From positions 149,649,309-149,713,308 of the forward strand of contig CM023454.1 in the NCBI GenBank assembly GCA_013339765.2: 64,000 nucleotides of DNA, in the 5' to 3' direction. The notes below the pieces were generated by a model. The model was given only the letters and a program-made list of their open reading frames with translations, ran no database searches and was not told the origin of the DNA. Each line of letters begins with the position of its first letter. Position 1 is the first letter of the stretch. A program made the translations under genes and the position numbers. This DNA comes from Haemaphysalis longicornis (taxonomy: Eukaryota > Arthropoda > Arachnida > Ixodida > Ixodidae). Positions 12,701-20,960 of this stretch are shown in pieces.

Positions 12701-15700
12701 TTCAGAGTCCGCGTACAGTTTCGTTTTGGAAAACCATTGGTGCGCTATTAGCGAAGTCATTAACCTACCACGGTGAGCGTCCGGGGCTTCTGTAAGCAGT
12801 ATTCAAGGCAGGAAGCGGCAAAAGCAACAAGGTGCATTGCAGGTGGTTGAGCGCCCCGCCTGAGCTTCTAACCCGTTCTCCCCGCGCAGATGTCGCTATC
12901 GGATGGTATAATGCGTGCCCGCGCCAAGTGCTAACATTATCTCTCGCGCCAAGTGAACATTATCATGGGGGGTTATTGGAACGATCCGAACTTGTGCTTT
13001 TTCGCTCGCTGTGGGCCACTGTTGATAAATAATCCGTAGATAGTGCGCGAGTAGCTCCACGCTTGTTATATTTGGGCGAGGTGGAGCCTCGGCCACGAAA
13101 ACTACTCGAGATGGGTATGGGAAGCGAGTGTGTATTTCGCGCAAGGCTGGCGCGTCGCACGAGATAGGAGGATATGACATGGACGGGATCGCCAGACGAG
13201 GTGCGGGTGCCAAGCCGGGCGGGCGCGTTTGCACGATATTTGAAATGGCCCTTGTCGCTTTTTCGCTCGCAGTCGGCGTGATGTGGTCTGGATGTCCGGT
13301 GTAGGGAGTCACACCGGCCGCTGGAGCGGTGAAAAGTATTTCTCGTACCGGCGGCAAGAAATAGTAACACTCCAAGCCAGCCCCATCGGCCAGACAAACG
13401 TTGTCGGAGTCGGCCATGGCTTGCAGACGTAAAAGTTACCCTGGCCAGCGTGAGAGCGCCTAGACCGCACCGGTGCCTTGCTCCTAGTTTGTGACGCAGT
13501 GGCTACGTTACGAAAAAATGAACGGGAAGCGGGTGAGAGAAATGCCAGCTTTATTTGCCTATTTCTCAGCAAATAACACGTCGTTGCTCGTCCAACCAAA
13601 ACTGACAGAGGTGTGCGGAATTATTGTACAGTTAAAACAAAATTTGATTCAGCCTTTAGTGTCCGGGACAACCCGAGAAACGGGAACCCGGTTCTGTTTA
13701 CTTGTGAGCACTATTAACCGTGTTTTACTGCATTGGTATGGCCGTGAACAATTAACCATGTTCTTGTGCTTTGGTGTGGCCGTGAAAAGTTTGTAAATGG
13801 CTCGCTTACGCCCACGGAGCCGCCTTTATCATCTACATGGGCAGTCAGATGCCACTTACATACATGAGTAGCCGGCTGGCGCCACTCATAGTCAGAAGTG
13901 CCATGTATCAAGTAGGCACAACCAGGGCCACTTGGCCCACGTTGCGAAAAAGTTTTAACACCAGAGCCGTTGTAGGTCGAGCCTTTTTGTCCGTCCACTG
14001 AAGGTCGCGCGTCACGGAGGAATAGGGACAGGTTCCCGGACCCGCCACAGAAACCGGCCCACCTATGAAGGGCGCAGTGGACTCGCGCAGTGCTTGGTTC
14101 CTCTTTCTCCCGGCAGGGGAGGGACCTTGTCGGCGCCCACGTTTAGCTCCGATTCCTTTGCGTAAGCCGTGGCGACGGCTCTGCCATTCTCGGGCGAGCG
14201 CCCGTTGGCGTTGGAGCCGGCACAAGAAAACCACACCTGCTCTGCTTCAGCTGATTTCACGCCAAGTGGTACAGGATCCAGTGAATTTAAGTCAGAGGAC
14301 TCGACAAACGAAAGGCATGCGCCTGTCTTCGTGCACCGCGTCCATTTTCAGGAAAACTTTTTTCCCGCTGGAAGGTTGTGGGTAATGAAGTACCAAACTT
14401 AATCGAACCCATACAGAATCAGGTGGTCGTTTTTGGAACTCAGCTGACAATGACAACCAGGACACAAAAATGCGGCGACACACAGCTCAAAGTATCGAGC
14501 GAGGTTTATTTTCTCCATGAGTCGTCATACGACGCCTAACTGGGCAGCCATTGTGTGGCCGCGTGCAGAAGAAACCTTCCGTTGCCCGTGCGTGGAAGCG
14601 AAGCCGACCTGTCACAGAATTTCCTGGACAGAACTTCCCTGAACAGCTCGTTCCTCTTGATAGCCGTCGCCAGTAGCATCGTGCTCGCCCCCGTTGGTAC
14701 CTTGACCTTTCGAGGCGACTCGTACTGTGCGTGCGGAAGCAGCGTACCTTTTTTTGGTACGGCTGTTTTTGTTCCTGAGCGGGCCCTGGGTGGCGCGTTC
14801 TCCGAACCCTCCTTTAGCCTTTATCCCGCACTGCTGTTTTCTTTCGAAACACGCGATCCCCGGCTGACGCTCCCTGGCTTGCGCAGATTCAAGTTATGGA
14901 TCTCGCAATGCCCGCCGATGCCCGTCACACCGGGCGAAGGTGCCCGCCGGTGCGCGTGATCTCGCCTTGTGCCCCCTGGCAGGCGCTGCTCGTCGCCCAC
15001 CCCCCATAGACGGTAAACGACAGGACCCCCGTGTCGGTGCTTCGTGGCGAGTGGACCCCGCCGCTGCGTGAGGTGGCCGCCCCAGTCAGGTCCCCTGTTT
15101 CAGCAGATTTCACAGGCGTGGAACTGGCTTTAATTTTTTCGACCACCTAAACCCCGAGTGACATGACACTCCTCTATATTTTGGTTAGCCGAGGAATACG
15201 CACACCTCCTGCTTTCTGATTCAGTTTGTCCTCCTTTCGAACACTGACTCATAGACTCCGCACTCCGCTCACTTACTCGCTACGTTCAGAACTATTAGGT
15301 TCACAACTATTTGGTTCAATCTCTGCAGACTTTCGGAGCGTTTTCTTCAAGCACCTTATTGGAGGATTTTTCTATAAGAGGATTGAAGGATGGGGTAAGG
15401 TGAAATGGGCTGTAGAAAATGACGTGGGCTATAAGGTGAAGTGGGTGTCGTTATAAAAAGAGGGGAGCACACTCGTGGTTCAGTACTGCTCGAGCAAGAG
15501 CACTTGATGGTCCAAATAGCGCGATTCCCTGAAGGATGGGGGTGCCCACGGAATGAGGATTTATGGGCATTGCGGGTTTCTGGGGGGGGGGGGGGGGGTT
15601 GGGCTTTCTATTGCGAGGTAATTTGAGGCAAAACCAATTGAGATGGTGCAGGTCAGCTTTGGTAAGGGAAAGGCACTGCGGGCGGTGTGGTGTGGTGGTA

Positions 15701-16955
15701 GGCGCAGTAGCGTTTGCGTTCGGTTGCGGTGCATGGCTGGCATTGGATAGGTTTTATGAATACGTCAGCAGCTCTTGGGAGTTCAGGAATAGCAGCGATG
15801 AACCCGGGCGGGGTGAGGTATACGAGGCGGAGTTTCTTTTCGTTCTTGTAGCAGCGCATTTTCACAGCTGGCGGGGATGAGGCGCAGAAGGAGGGCATCG
15901 ATGTCGGGGAAACAGACGAATACGCGCTCACTCCCCTCCCCGGCTGCGTGAGCTGCCGGAATCCCTCGGCGGAGAGGCGCTCTCGGGACCCGGCGTCCGA
16001 ACGATGCGAGTGTTCGAGCCGTTCCGCTGGAGCGGGGGTATCTGGTAAATGACATTGAGGGAAAGTGGGTTTGTAGGAGTGACTTTCTTGGTGGTTTTTA
16101 ATGCTTAAAATGAATCCTTTATGGTAAGGTTTTAGGTCGGTAGTCGCGCAGGATAATCGTACGCGAGAAATCCAAAGGTCTACACGAGAAATCTAATAGC
16201 CTACAGTTGTGCCTTAGTCGGAGTAGCATGTGGGATGTAATGCACCTGCGATCCATTAATGGATGGTAGATCGAGGGACCTCCAGGCTGTGCTAACAACA
16301 AATGTAGTGCGCTGGAATTAGAAATTTTTCAATTTCTTTGGGTTGTTTGGAACATCTATGTGTACCAACCTTATTGATACGACTTCGGCGATAGCTACGA
16401 TGATACTGGTTGAGACAGGGCGTGTTTGTTGAAAAAATGCTACGTAACGCAACTTAACCTAACATAACCTAACGCACAGAAAGCAATAATTGTAAATACG
16501 AAAATGTAACTTAAGCAATGAGAATTTTAATTTAAACTACAGTATAAAAAGAAACAAACGAGGCAAGGAGCGGACTCGAACCAACGGCCATGGCATCAGG
16601 AAATTAAGACAGAACTTCTACACCACGACGGCAGACTGTCCGCGACGGCACAGCCTAGTCTTAAGTATTATAACGGCGCTCTAGCCATGGCTGCAGCTCC
16701 GGACGGCCGTCTAACTGCACTCTCTTCTTTTCCCAACAGTCGTGCACCGGCGGCGGCCTGACGTGCGTACCCAAGAACGGCCAGGGCCGATACGTGTGCC
16801 CCGGCCTGGCCACCCTCAAGGAGGACGTCAGCATGGGTCCCAGCATCAGCGGCATGTTCTTGCGCATCAGCAGTCACGCGCCTTGGATTCAGTCCGTGCT
16901 CTCGGTGGCCGAGCCCCCCGCCAAGACGCTCGGCGCGGCTCCGCTTTCCTACTGA
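704..16955 (+). CDS. Serine protease homologue with proline-rich N-terminal region (5 exons)
   Basis: Gene span; exons are 704(or 639)-1566, 2949-3055, 8084-8340, 11713-11873 and 16740-16955. Every junction is GT-AG and the phases agree (0, 2, 1, 0). About 285 proline/glycine-rich residues lead into a chymotrypsin-fold (S1) domain of about 245 residues. The domain starts with a CG...FPWQ motif and has no R/IVGG activation site. The His-loop reads PGHC, so the histidine is kept. The Asp position reads NNLAII where active enzymes have NDIALL. The Ser motif is collapsed to SCTGGGLTC, lacking the Asp-Ser and Pro of GDSGGP. It should fold but not cleave. Such homologues act in arthropod haemolymph as clotting or melanisation cofactors or antimicrobial binding proteins; that role is inferred from the family. 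The signal-peptide exon was not found. Introns of 1.4-5.0 kb carry many transposon pieces. Confidence 0.85.
907..1293 (+). repeat. 99-bp coding tandem repeat (33 residues) in the protease homologue
   Basis: Three tandem copies start at 997, 1096 and 1195 with exactly 99 bp spacing, and are nearly identical at the DNA level. A diverged copy lacking four codons precedes them from about 907. The unit begins GPVQGGYPAVKPPEVV and ends GYPDGKPPLPILPD. Because the period is a multiple of three, copy-number change keeps the reading frame. The near identity of the copies suggests recent expansion or gene conversion. Confidence 0.9.
1758..2545 (+). mobile_element. 5'-truncated CR1-type LINE, reverse transcriptase C-terminus and tail
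   Basis: An open frame from 1758 to 2255 encodes the thumb and C-terminal end of a CR1/jockey-group ORF2. It has NLRKLAYRTVIRPKIEYAS followed by IWDP, QNRAVCFI, and the terminal FIPRTIVDWNALP block. The same landmarks occur in the larger element at 52.6-55.7 kb. The reading frame is intact to its stop but everything 5' of the thumb is missing. The 3' end is the short AATAAA-based repeat at 2466-2541. It lies in the first intron seen of the protease homologue, in sense orientation. Confidence 0.8.
2466..2541 (+). repeat. (AAAT)n microsatellite forming the LINE tail
   Basis: About 75 bases of AATA/AAAT units directly follow the GTATTTTTG end of the CR1-type LINE. This fits a 3' terminal repeat of the LINE that expanded after insertion. 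The - strand reading frames rich in FIYL here are artefacts of the repeat. Confidence 0.9.
2949..3055 (+). CDS. Exon: His-loop of the protease homologue
   Basis: The acceptor is TCGACTCCGCAG and the donor GTAAGT. Starting in phase 0 after FPWQ, the 107 bases read ATLAKK, then YFCASTLVSPKHVLAPGHC and VAKLA, with the last codon split 2+1 across the next intron. This is the N-terminal barrel up to the His57 loop. The usual TAAHC is APGHC, so the histidine is retained but its context is altered. In-frame TAA within the donor sequence confirms that the frame must be spliced. Confidence 0.85.
3246..3819 (+). repeat. 5' LTR of a Gypsy-type element (574 bp, family A)
   Basis: The segment runs from TGTGATGAATGG to CCATTCATAACA, i.e. 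TG...CA with short inverted ends. Two reverse-oriented copies occur at 27505-28054 and 38890-39463, the latter also exactly 574 bp. It is followed by a primer-binding-like TGGCGAGCCTG and a gag start, so it is a 5' LTR in + orientation. The flanking bases (CCCCT left, AAAGT right) do not form a target duplication, as expected because the right side is the element's interior. Confidence 0.85.
3824..3841 (+). promoter_or_regulatory. Primer-binding site of the Gypsy element
   Basis: TGGCGAGCCTGCCAGGAT begins four bases after the LTR end. A TGGCG sequence just inside the 5' LTR is the usual complement of a tRNA 3' end used to prime minus-strand synthesis. Which tRNA it matches was not determined. 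Confidence 0.6.
3889..4092 (+). pseudogene. Truncated gag N-terminus of the Gypsy element
   Basis: The frame opens at ATG 3889 or the second ATG at 3901 and runs about 65 residues before a stop. After MDVEKLVSIGTELGLSG it becomes a charged, likely helical stretch of RAEQRAERAAEREALREAA type, typical of the start of Gypsy Gag proteins in arachnid genomes. Nothing downstream continues the protein, so capsid, nucleocapsid and pol are lost. It sits in the second intron of the protease homologue and is not expected to be functional. Confidence 0.65.
4093..4735. other. Intron sequence without recognised feature
   Basis: No domain, tRNA or tandem repeat is evident. A short GC-rich stretch around 4525-4580 (GCTTGCGGCGCTTGCGCTCG) resembles one at about 36545-36570 inside the nested insertion of the Gypsy relic. 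It may be a fragment of the same repeat family. Confidence 0.4.
4736..4890 (+). repeat. tRNA-derived SINE head
   Basis: Bases 4736-4806 can be drawn as a degenerate tRNA. The acceptor arms GCGTCCG and CGGATGC pair fully with one G-T, and there is a four-pair D stem. Box A is TGGCTTGGTCGG and box B GGATCGAAACC. The anticodon and T stems have mismatches, so it is not a working tRNA. The sequence after it (GCGGACGCCGACGCCG) is non-tRNA and probably the SINE body. tRNA-derived SINEs are well known in ixodid ticks; the exact family was not determined. Confidence 0.55.
4891..6550. other. Intron sequence, mostly unassigned
   Basis: The only clear structure is the CTGT microsatellite at 5301-5345. 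Open frames in both directions are short, overlap each other and show no family resemblance. Confidence 0.45.
5301..5345 (+). repeat. (CTGT)n microsatellite
   Basis: About eleven GTCT/CTGT units are present, with one CCCC interruption near 5331. Confidence 0.95.
6551..6808 (+). mobile_element. Possible LINE 3' end with (CT)n tail
   Basis: An AT- and pyrimidine-rich stretch ends with CATTAAAGCTTCTCTCTC, a 45-base CT repeat at 6764-6808. I-type LINE copies elsewhere in this window end in AATAAAGTTTATTTCTCTC, so this may be the 3' end of a related element. No coding sequence is visible. Confidence 0.4.
7546..7970 (+). mobile_element. Short TIR element with internal tRNA-like segment (copy 1)
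   Basis: The ends form a 21-bp inverted repeat with one mismatch (left contains TCTAGAGTGCCGTCCGAC, right is its complement). The left motif recurs at about 7593. Inside, 7654-7725 is tRNA-like with box A TGGTAGTGTAGAGG and box B GGTTCGACACC. It is followed by TTGCCTCG, a T-rich stretch and several TTAGGTTA motifs near 7788-7854. A diverged reverse-strand relative lies at about 16292-16718. It may be a MITE that captured a SINE, or a SINE flanked by unrelated inverted repeats. Confidence 0.6.
8084..8340 (+). CDS. Exon: Asp-loop of the protease homologue
   Basis: The acceptor is GGTGACGCAG and the donor GTAAGT. The first base completes the split Ala codon, then the frame reads NNPDVLLVQLGN, VQKVTLHPSYA, and NNLAIITLQKEAILDEDVHP followed by ICLAEGD, and CFATGWP. 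This is the strand-loop region normally holding the catalytic Asp, with Asn in its place. HPICL and the ATGW strand are standard S1 features. An upstream in-frame TGA at 8076 confirms the acceptor position. Confidence 0.9.
8341..9562. other. Intron sequence without recognised feature
   Basis: No domain, repeat array or RNA gene was recognised. The frames at 8585-8910 and 9018-9344 lack supporting features. Confidence 0.4.
9563..9972 (+). mobile_element. 3' fragment of an I-type LINE
   Basis: Bases 9563-9889 encode the C-terminal segment of a LINE ORF2. An HSALLHKMFPAEHDRICPFC block leads to a C-x2-C...H-x4-C zinc-knuckle-like motif (CPFC ... HILAEC). The same arrangement ends the full-length element at 39.6-45 kb. 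After the stop it runs through AAAGTTGTTTCTCTC into a 24-base CT repeat (9949-9972), the family's characteristic tail. Reverse transcriptase and RNase H are missing. It lies in the third intron of the protease homologue. Confidence 0.7.
9973..11712. other. Intron sequence without recognised feature
   Basis: This stretch is moderately AT-rich at both ends and GC-rich around 10250-10600. I recognise no coding domain. The region starting TTTAAAGGAGCCATGAAGAG near 10050 has the look of a short DNA-transposon or MITE end, but no matching inverted end was found by eye. Confidence 0.35.
11713..11873 (+). CDS. Exon: cysteine-bearing loop before the Ser motif of the protease homologue
   Basis: The acceptor is TTTTCTGTGCAG and the donor GTTGGT, which is weaker than the other donors. 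The codon split from the previous exon becomes Lys, then VNRYETLRKLPVPTMANDVC, the strand and cysteine found about 20 residues before the Ser site of S1 domains, and YVCCAMPGG, matching the usual MLCAG turn. The exon ends in phase 0 after SSFQ. Confidence 0.88.
12896..13417 (-). CDS. Unassigned 173-residue open frame
   Basis: The frame starts at an ATG in the context GCCATGGCC and runs 173 codons. The product is mixed (MADSDNVCLADG..., later ITPHDNVHLAREIM), without signal peptide, transmembrane segment or known motif. The phrase PTASEKA occurs twice, reflecting a repeated DNA motif AGCGAGCGAAAAAGC, so part of it is repetitive sequence. It lies antisense inside the last intron of the protease homologue. 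It is more likely a chance frame in a GC-rich repeat than a gene. Confidence 0.15.
   Translation of the reverse strand: MADSDNVCLADGAGLECYYFLPPVREILFTAPAAGVTPYTGHPDHITPTASEKATRAISNIVQTRPPGLAPAPRLAIPSMSYPPISCDAPALREIHTRFPYPSRVVFVAEAPPRPNITSVELLAHYLRIIYQQWPTASEKAQVRIVPITPHDNVHLAREIMLALGAGTHYTIR
15582..15598 (+). repeat. Poly-G tract
   Basis: Seventeen consecutive G bases, followed by TTGGG. This is a possible G-quadruplex former and a likely site of sequencing or assembly error. Confidence 0.9.
16292..16718 (-). mobile_element. Short element with tRNA-like segment (copy 2, diverged)
   Basis: Read on the - strand this matches the element at 7546-7970. It shares a CATGGCTAGAGYGCCG motif, an ACTAGGCT stretch, CAGTCTGCCGTCGTGGTGTAG (tRNA-like box A region), box B GGTTCGAGTCC (complement at about 16570-16580), then TTGCCTCGTTTGTTTCTTT and TTAGGTTATGTTAGG motifs. 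Its right end in this window is near 16718, only about 20 bases before the last exon of the protease homologue. The left boundary is uncertain, because the 3' parts of the two copies diverge. Confidence 0.55.
16740..16955 (+). CDS. Last exon: degenerate Ser motif and C-terminus of the protease homologue
   Basis: The acceptor is a clean pyrimidine tract TCTTCTTTTCCCAACAG. The frame reads SCTGGGLTC at the site of the usual CxGDSGGPLxC, so Asp194, Ser195 and Pro198 equivalents are deleted. Next come RYVCPGLAT, SISGMFLRISSHAPWIQSVL (the final strand and C-terminal helix with its Trp-Ile), and a tail ending LGAAPLSY before TGA at 16953-16955. The alignment of the flanking cysteines shows the loss is a short deletion, not a frameshift. 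Confidence 0.9.
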   Translation, partial: SCTGGGLTCVPKNGQGRYVCPGLATLKEDVSMGPSISGMFLRISSHAPWIQSVLSVAEPPAKTLGAAPLSY

Positions 16956-18272
16956 CCCTGACTGAGGAGCGGAATTAAGTGGCGAGCTGTTGCGGAGTCT
17001 TCGAATGGGAAATACTACCTTTCTGTTCATACGTTTATACATACAGTATAAGCGAGAGGTTGGCGCGGAAGGCGTTCTCTCTAATGTCCGTGTCGTTTTG
17101 CAAAGTTTATGCAAGATGCTCAAGCTTGAAAGTTTATTTCCCACAAAGTTTGGAAGTTTGAAGGTTTGAAAGTTTGCCATAAAGTTTGCAAGTGCCGCTA
17201 TAAGCCGACTCGGATACCGATAATTGCGAGCTTCATTGCAATTTACTGCAGCACGCTACAGAAAGCTTAATGGCAAAGCGAAATTTGGAAGATGGTTGTC
17301 CACCTAAAAGCACCACCGAAGGTAGGGTATACGAAGTTCTGAAGCACAAGTGATAAATGTCAAAGAAAATCTAACCCCATTTCCTGTGCCACATTCAGCC
17401 GATGGTTGTCAATACCAGCCTTTGAGCAGGTAGACATTGCTAGTTAGAGTCGGGCACGCTAACTAAATAAAAGAATGGCAATTTGCAGGCTCACCTCGCC
17501 TCGTAGCTTTCCAACTGCACGATGCATTGCAACCTGCTTTGGAAACCGTCTCAGCCTTCGCTGCAAAGTTCCATCTCCTGCTGCAACGAGGCCAGCGGTA
17601 GGAGCCAATACTTGCTTTCCGTGTGTCCGGCCCTGATAACGTTCGCTCCTTCCAACAGGCTGACGAGAGAAATCTGGCGAGGCGATCGATCAATTGTAAA
17701 TGGGCGCAAAGTGTTCTTGTACGCAAGTGGACCTCGTTCATCTTTTTCCGGGCCAAACGTATTTACTTTTGACGGGGCTCAAAAAGTTATTACAACAGCA
17801 GGAACAGTTCTAGCGGTATTTTATGGTTGCAAATAAAACACCGTCGGGGAATAAAGCAATGTGCAGTTCACGGCCACCCCATCACTTACACGCACCACCA
17901 TTCGTCTTGTGTTGCTGCTTGTACTCTGGCAGTCTTGATGCTTTCATTCATTGCGTTGGTTGACCAAATAAAGATCCCTGTTGGTCTTGAAGTGGTGCTG
18001 AGTTCAGTGCTCGGAATCGCGCATGCACACAAATGTAGAATCGCGGGGAATGACGTATTTCACGTTTACAACAGCGCAAATGGAGATACATGATTGAACA
18101 GGATTTTGAAAAACCCAGAATTAGGAAAACCATAAAGCACTGGAATTTCGCCATAATGACATCCCGAAGCCAGAAATGTCCGCCTTATACATATGCGAAA
18201 AGCAAGACTAAAAAAAATGTCGGAAAGAAACGCTGGAAACACGAATAAAAAAATAGCGAAAACGGGAAAACC
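16956..18272. other. 3' flank of the protease homologue
   Basis: Probable 3' UTR followed by unassigned sequence. Short AAGTTTG-type repeats occur at 17100-17185. No coding domain was recognised. Confidence 0.45.
17466..17471 (+). terminator. Candidate polyadenylation signal of the protease homologue
   Basis: This AATAAA lies about 510 bases after the TGA stop. Another AATAAA lies at about 17833. Neither is confirmed by transcript data. Confidence 0.4.
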
Positions 18273-20256
18273 GGATTCCGTGCAGGCCTTGCGGCTAATG
18301 ACGTACACCTGCGCCTGTACACGGATCTCCTCGACCAACCGCCCAAACACGACTATTCGGCCATCTTAGCCCTAGACTTACAAAAAGCATTTGATCAGGT
18401 AACTCATCAAGCCATACTTCGAGTCCTTGCCAGCATAGCTCCCGGGGATCCTACATATATTATGTAAAGGCATTCCTCTCTAATCGCACGGCACGCTACA
18501 AATTCAGTGACCTTCAATCCCCCACCCACCAACTCCCGTCCATCGGCACTCCACAAAGTTCAGTCCTCTCCCCCTCCTCTTTAATCTCTTTCTCCCATCT
18601 TCCCCCTATCCTGGACAATATCCCTCGGCTATGTTATAGTATGGACGCTGATGACATCACCATTTGGGTAACTGGGGGCAGCGACGCGGATATAGAAGAA
18701 ACACTTCAAGTAGGAGTCTCAGCGGTACAACAGGCAGCCCAGGAAGCAGGTTTAACGTGCTCGCCATCAAAATCCGAACTCCTTATGCTATCACCACACG
18801 CCATTACCCCTAAAACAGCACCCAGCGTGCATGTGTATCTGGATAATGCGCCTATACCAACTGTGAATCGCATAAAAATACTCGGCCTAGTCATCCAATC
18901 CAATCGCCGAAACACATCGGTCCTACACACCCTTTCCTCACACGTAACCCAAATCATAAGCCTCCTGAGGCGCGTAACTGCTAGGGGCCACGGCCCGACA
19001 GAGAAGGACCACTGCCGATTTATCCAGGCATTTCTACTGAGCCGCATTACCTACTCCGTCCCATATATGTCCCTTTCTACCACGGAGGTCACCAAAGTAG
19101 ATGGACGCATCCGTAGGGCGTACAGGGCTGCTCTCGGCTTGCCTCCTCACGCATCCACTGCCAAACTATGGGCCACCGGCACCTACAACTCCCTGGGCGA
19201 ATTAATTGAAGCGCATCGTACGGGTCAGATACATCGCCTGGCTAAACACACACCAGGCCAACTCTTACTTAAGAAGGCACAAATACATACTCCTCTTACA
19301 TCAACCCCCACGGCTCGCATTCCACCCGATTATAGAGATAACATCACAATCCGGCCACTCCCCCTATTCATCATACTGCCCGACGAGCTGCTGGAGCGCG
19401 TGCCCTCGTTTCCACTTCCCCCCCCCCCCCTCGCCGAACACCTTCTACGTAGATGCTGCAGCACACAGCCACAAGCCGGCCTTCACTGTGGCTGTCGTCT
19501 CCTCGCCGACTACTACTCCTCTGACGTCTCTCACTATTCCCACCACAACCCCGCATGTTACGGAAGAGGTGGCCATAGCCCTGGCTCTCGCACACCGGCC
19601 TCCCCCTGATCTAATATTCAAAAACGGCCATCTGATTCAAAAACGGCCATCAAAAATTTTGCTAGTGCTTGTATCTCCACGCTGGCCTGCAAAACTCTGC
19701 TTCAAAATTCAGCCCCCCAGCATCCTACGGAGCTCCTCTGGTTGCCGGCACACACGGGACTAGACGGCGCGGAGTGGGCTCATAAGGCGGCGCGAGCACT
19801 CGTCCCCCGTGCGCCTGACGAGACCACTTCCCGTCAAGGAGTTTACTCCGCCAGGGACTCCCTCACCACCTACAGGGAGGTGTTAAAGATTACTACCGCC
19901 TTCTCCCGCAACACGCTGCCCCTGGCTCACCCATCCCTAACCCCCTCGAAGGAACGGCTTTGGCGCCTCCTCCAAACGGAATCACTCCCAACCGAGCCCT
20001 CCTTCATCACATTTACCCATCCGCCTACCCCTTTCCGCTCTGCCCGCATTGTGGCGCTAAATACACAGTGCAACACCACATGTGGGCCTGCCCCTCTGAC
20101 CCCCACCCCACCATACCTTCCTCTCACCACTGCACGGAGGCCCTGGGCCGCCCGGACGAAGACTCCCAGCGCCCACTGGTTACCCGAGCACAAGCCATGG
20201 TGGCGGCCCCTTAGGCCAGTGGCGTCAATAAAAGTTTTTATCTCTCTCTTCCTCTA
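18273..20256 (+). mobile_element. 5'-truncated I-type LINE with reverse transcriptase and RNase H remnants
   Basis: Homology starts abruptly inside the reverse transcriptase (GFRAGLAAND, then LALDLQKAFDQV). It continues through a 322-residue frame at 18641-19609 starting at the catalytic loop (MDADDI, altered from YADD), then the thumb, and a frame switch near 19430 into RNase H (FYVDAAA, EEVAIALALA). A further frame from about 19740 carries LPAHTGLDG and the ERLWRLLQTESLP block. A C-rich run at 19422-19431 is the likely slip point. The 3' end is CAATAAAAGTTTTTATCTC followed by CTCT. It is non-functional, a relative of the full-length copy at 39568-45034. Confidence 0.85.
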
Positions 20257-20526
20257 ATAACTTGTTTTTTTTTTTTTTTGTCTTGGGTTCTGACTTGCCG
20301 AAGACTTGCATATGCTCATCTGCTTGTTTCGGCACTGTATAGCTTTCGGCACTGTATAGACCAAAGCTTTCCTTTGTAGCCGTATGGCTGCATTTAGGTG
20401 GATGTCAAACTTTCCTCCAGAGAAACTTACTCCACCTTGGGGATTTCCTCTAAATCTAGTCGATTAACACCTGTCCTTCACTTCGAGTTGTTGATCAATT
20501 CGCTTTCGCGCTGCTAACGACTAGCC

Positions 20527-20600
20527 TCCTGGTTAGCTCAGTTGGTAGAGCGACTGCTCCGGTTAAGCAGTGGTCCCGGGTTCGAATCCTGGACCAGGGA
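20527..20600 (+). tRNA. tRNA-like sequence (unit 1), probably pseudo or SINE
   Basis: Acceptor TCCTGGT can pair with ACCAGGG/A. There is a D stem GCTC/GAGC, a perfect anticodon stem ACTGC/GCAGT around CCGGTTA, and a T arm CCGGG-TTCGAAT-CCTGG. Boxes A (TAGCTCAGTTGG) and B (GGTTCGAATCC) are canonical. The loop would be nine bases, or seven with C instead of U at position 33, which is abnormal for a working tRNA. Repetition in tandem also points to a repeat, not a functional gene. Confidence 0.45.
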
Positions 20601-20806
20601 CGAATTTTTCTTCAACTTGCGAAGTTTCCGAGAAAAGCCTGTATAGCTTTCCTTTGTAGCCGTTTGGCTGCATTTAGGTGGATTCAAACTTTCCTTTACA
20701 GAAACTTACTCCACTTTGGGGGTTTCCCCAAAATTCTGGTCGATTAACTCCTGTCCTTCACTTCGAGTTGTTGATCAATTCGCTTTCGCGCTGCTAACGA
20801 CTAGCC

Positions 20807-20879
20807 TCCTGGTTAGCTCAGTTGGTAGAGCGACAGCTCCGGTTAAGCAGTGGTCCCGGGTTCGAATCCTGGACAAGGA
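20807..20879 (+). pseudogene. tRNA-like sequence (unit 2), degenerate
   Basis: Same as unit 1, but the anticodon stem is broken (ACAGC against GCAGT) and the acceptor 3' strand is ACAAGGA. Both pol III boxes remain. Confidence 0.6.
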
Positions 20880-20960
20880 CGAATTTTTCTTGCGAAGTTT
20901 CCGAGAAAGCGAAGTTTCCGAGAACTGCGAAGTTTTCCGAGAAAGCTGTTAGCTTTCCTT

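Larger units (their letters stand above)
11874..16291. other. Large intron portion, mostly unassigned
   Basis: No recognised element is present apart from a 17-base G run at 15582-15598. The - strand frame at 12896-13417 is listed separately. GC-rich stretches at 13900-15150 give several overlapping frames without family resemblance. Related motifs (CAGCTGATTTCACGCC near 14250 and CAGCAGATTTCACAGGCG near 15102) hint at a diverged repeat. Confidence 0.35.
20365..20960 (+). repeat. Tandem ~280-bp repeat containing tRNA-like sequence
   Basis: The phrase AGCTTTCCTTTGTAGCCGT starts units at 20365, 20645 and 20951 (spacing 280 and 306). The first two units each carry one tRNA-like block; the third appears cut short after GGATGTCAAACTTTCC. 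The blocks between them are closely similar (TTCACTTCGAGTTGTTGATC and others). This looks like a tandemly amplified tRNA-derived repeat. Confidence 0.8.
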
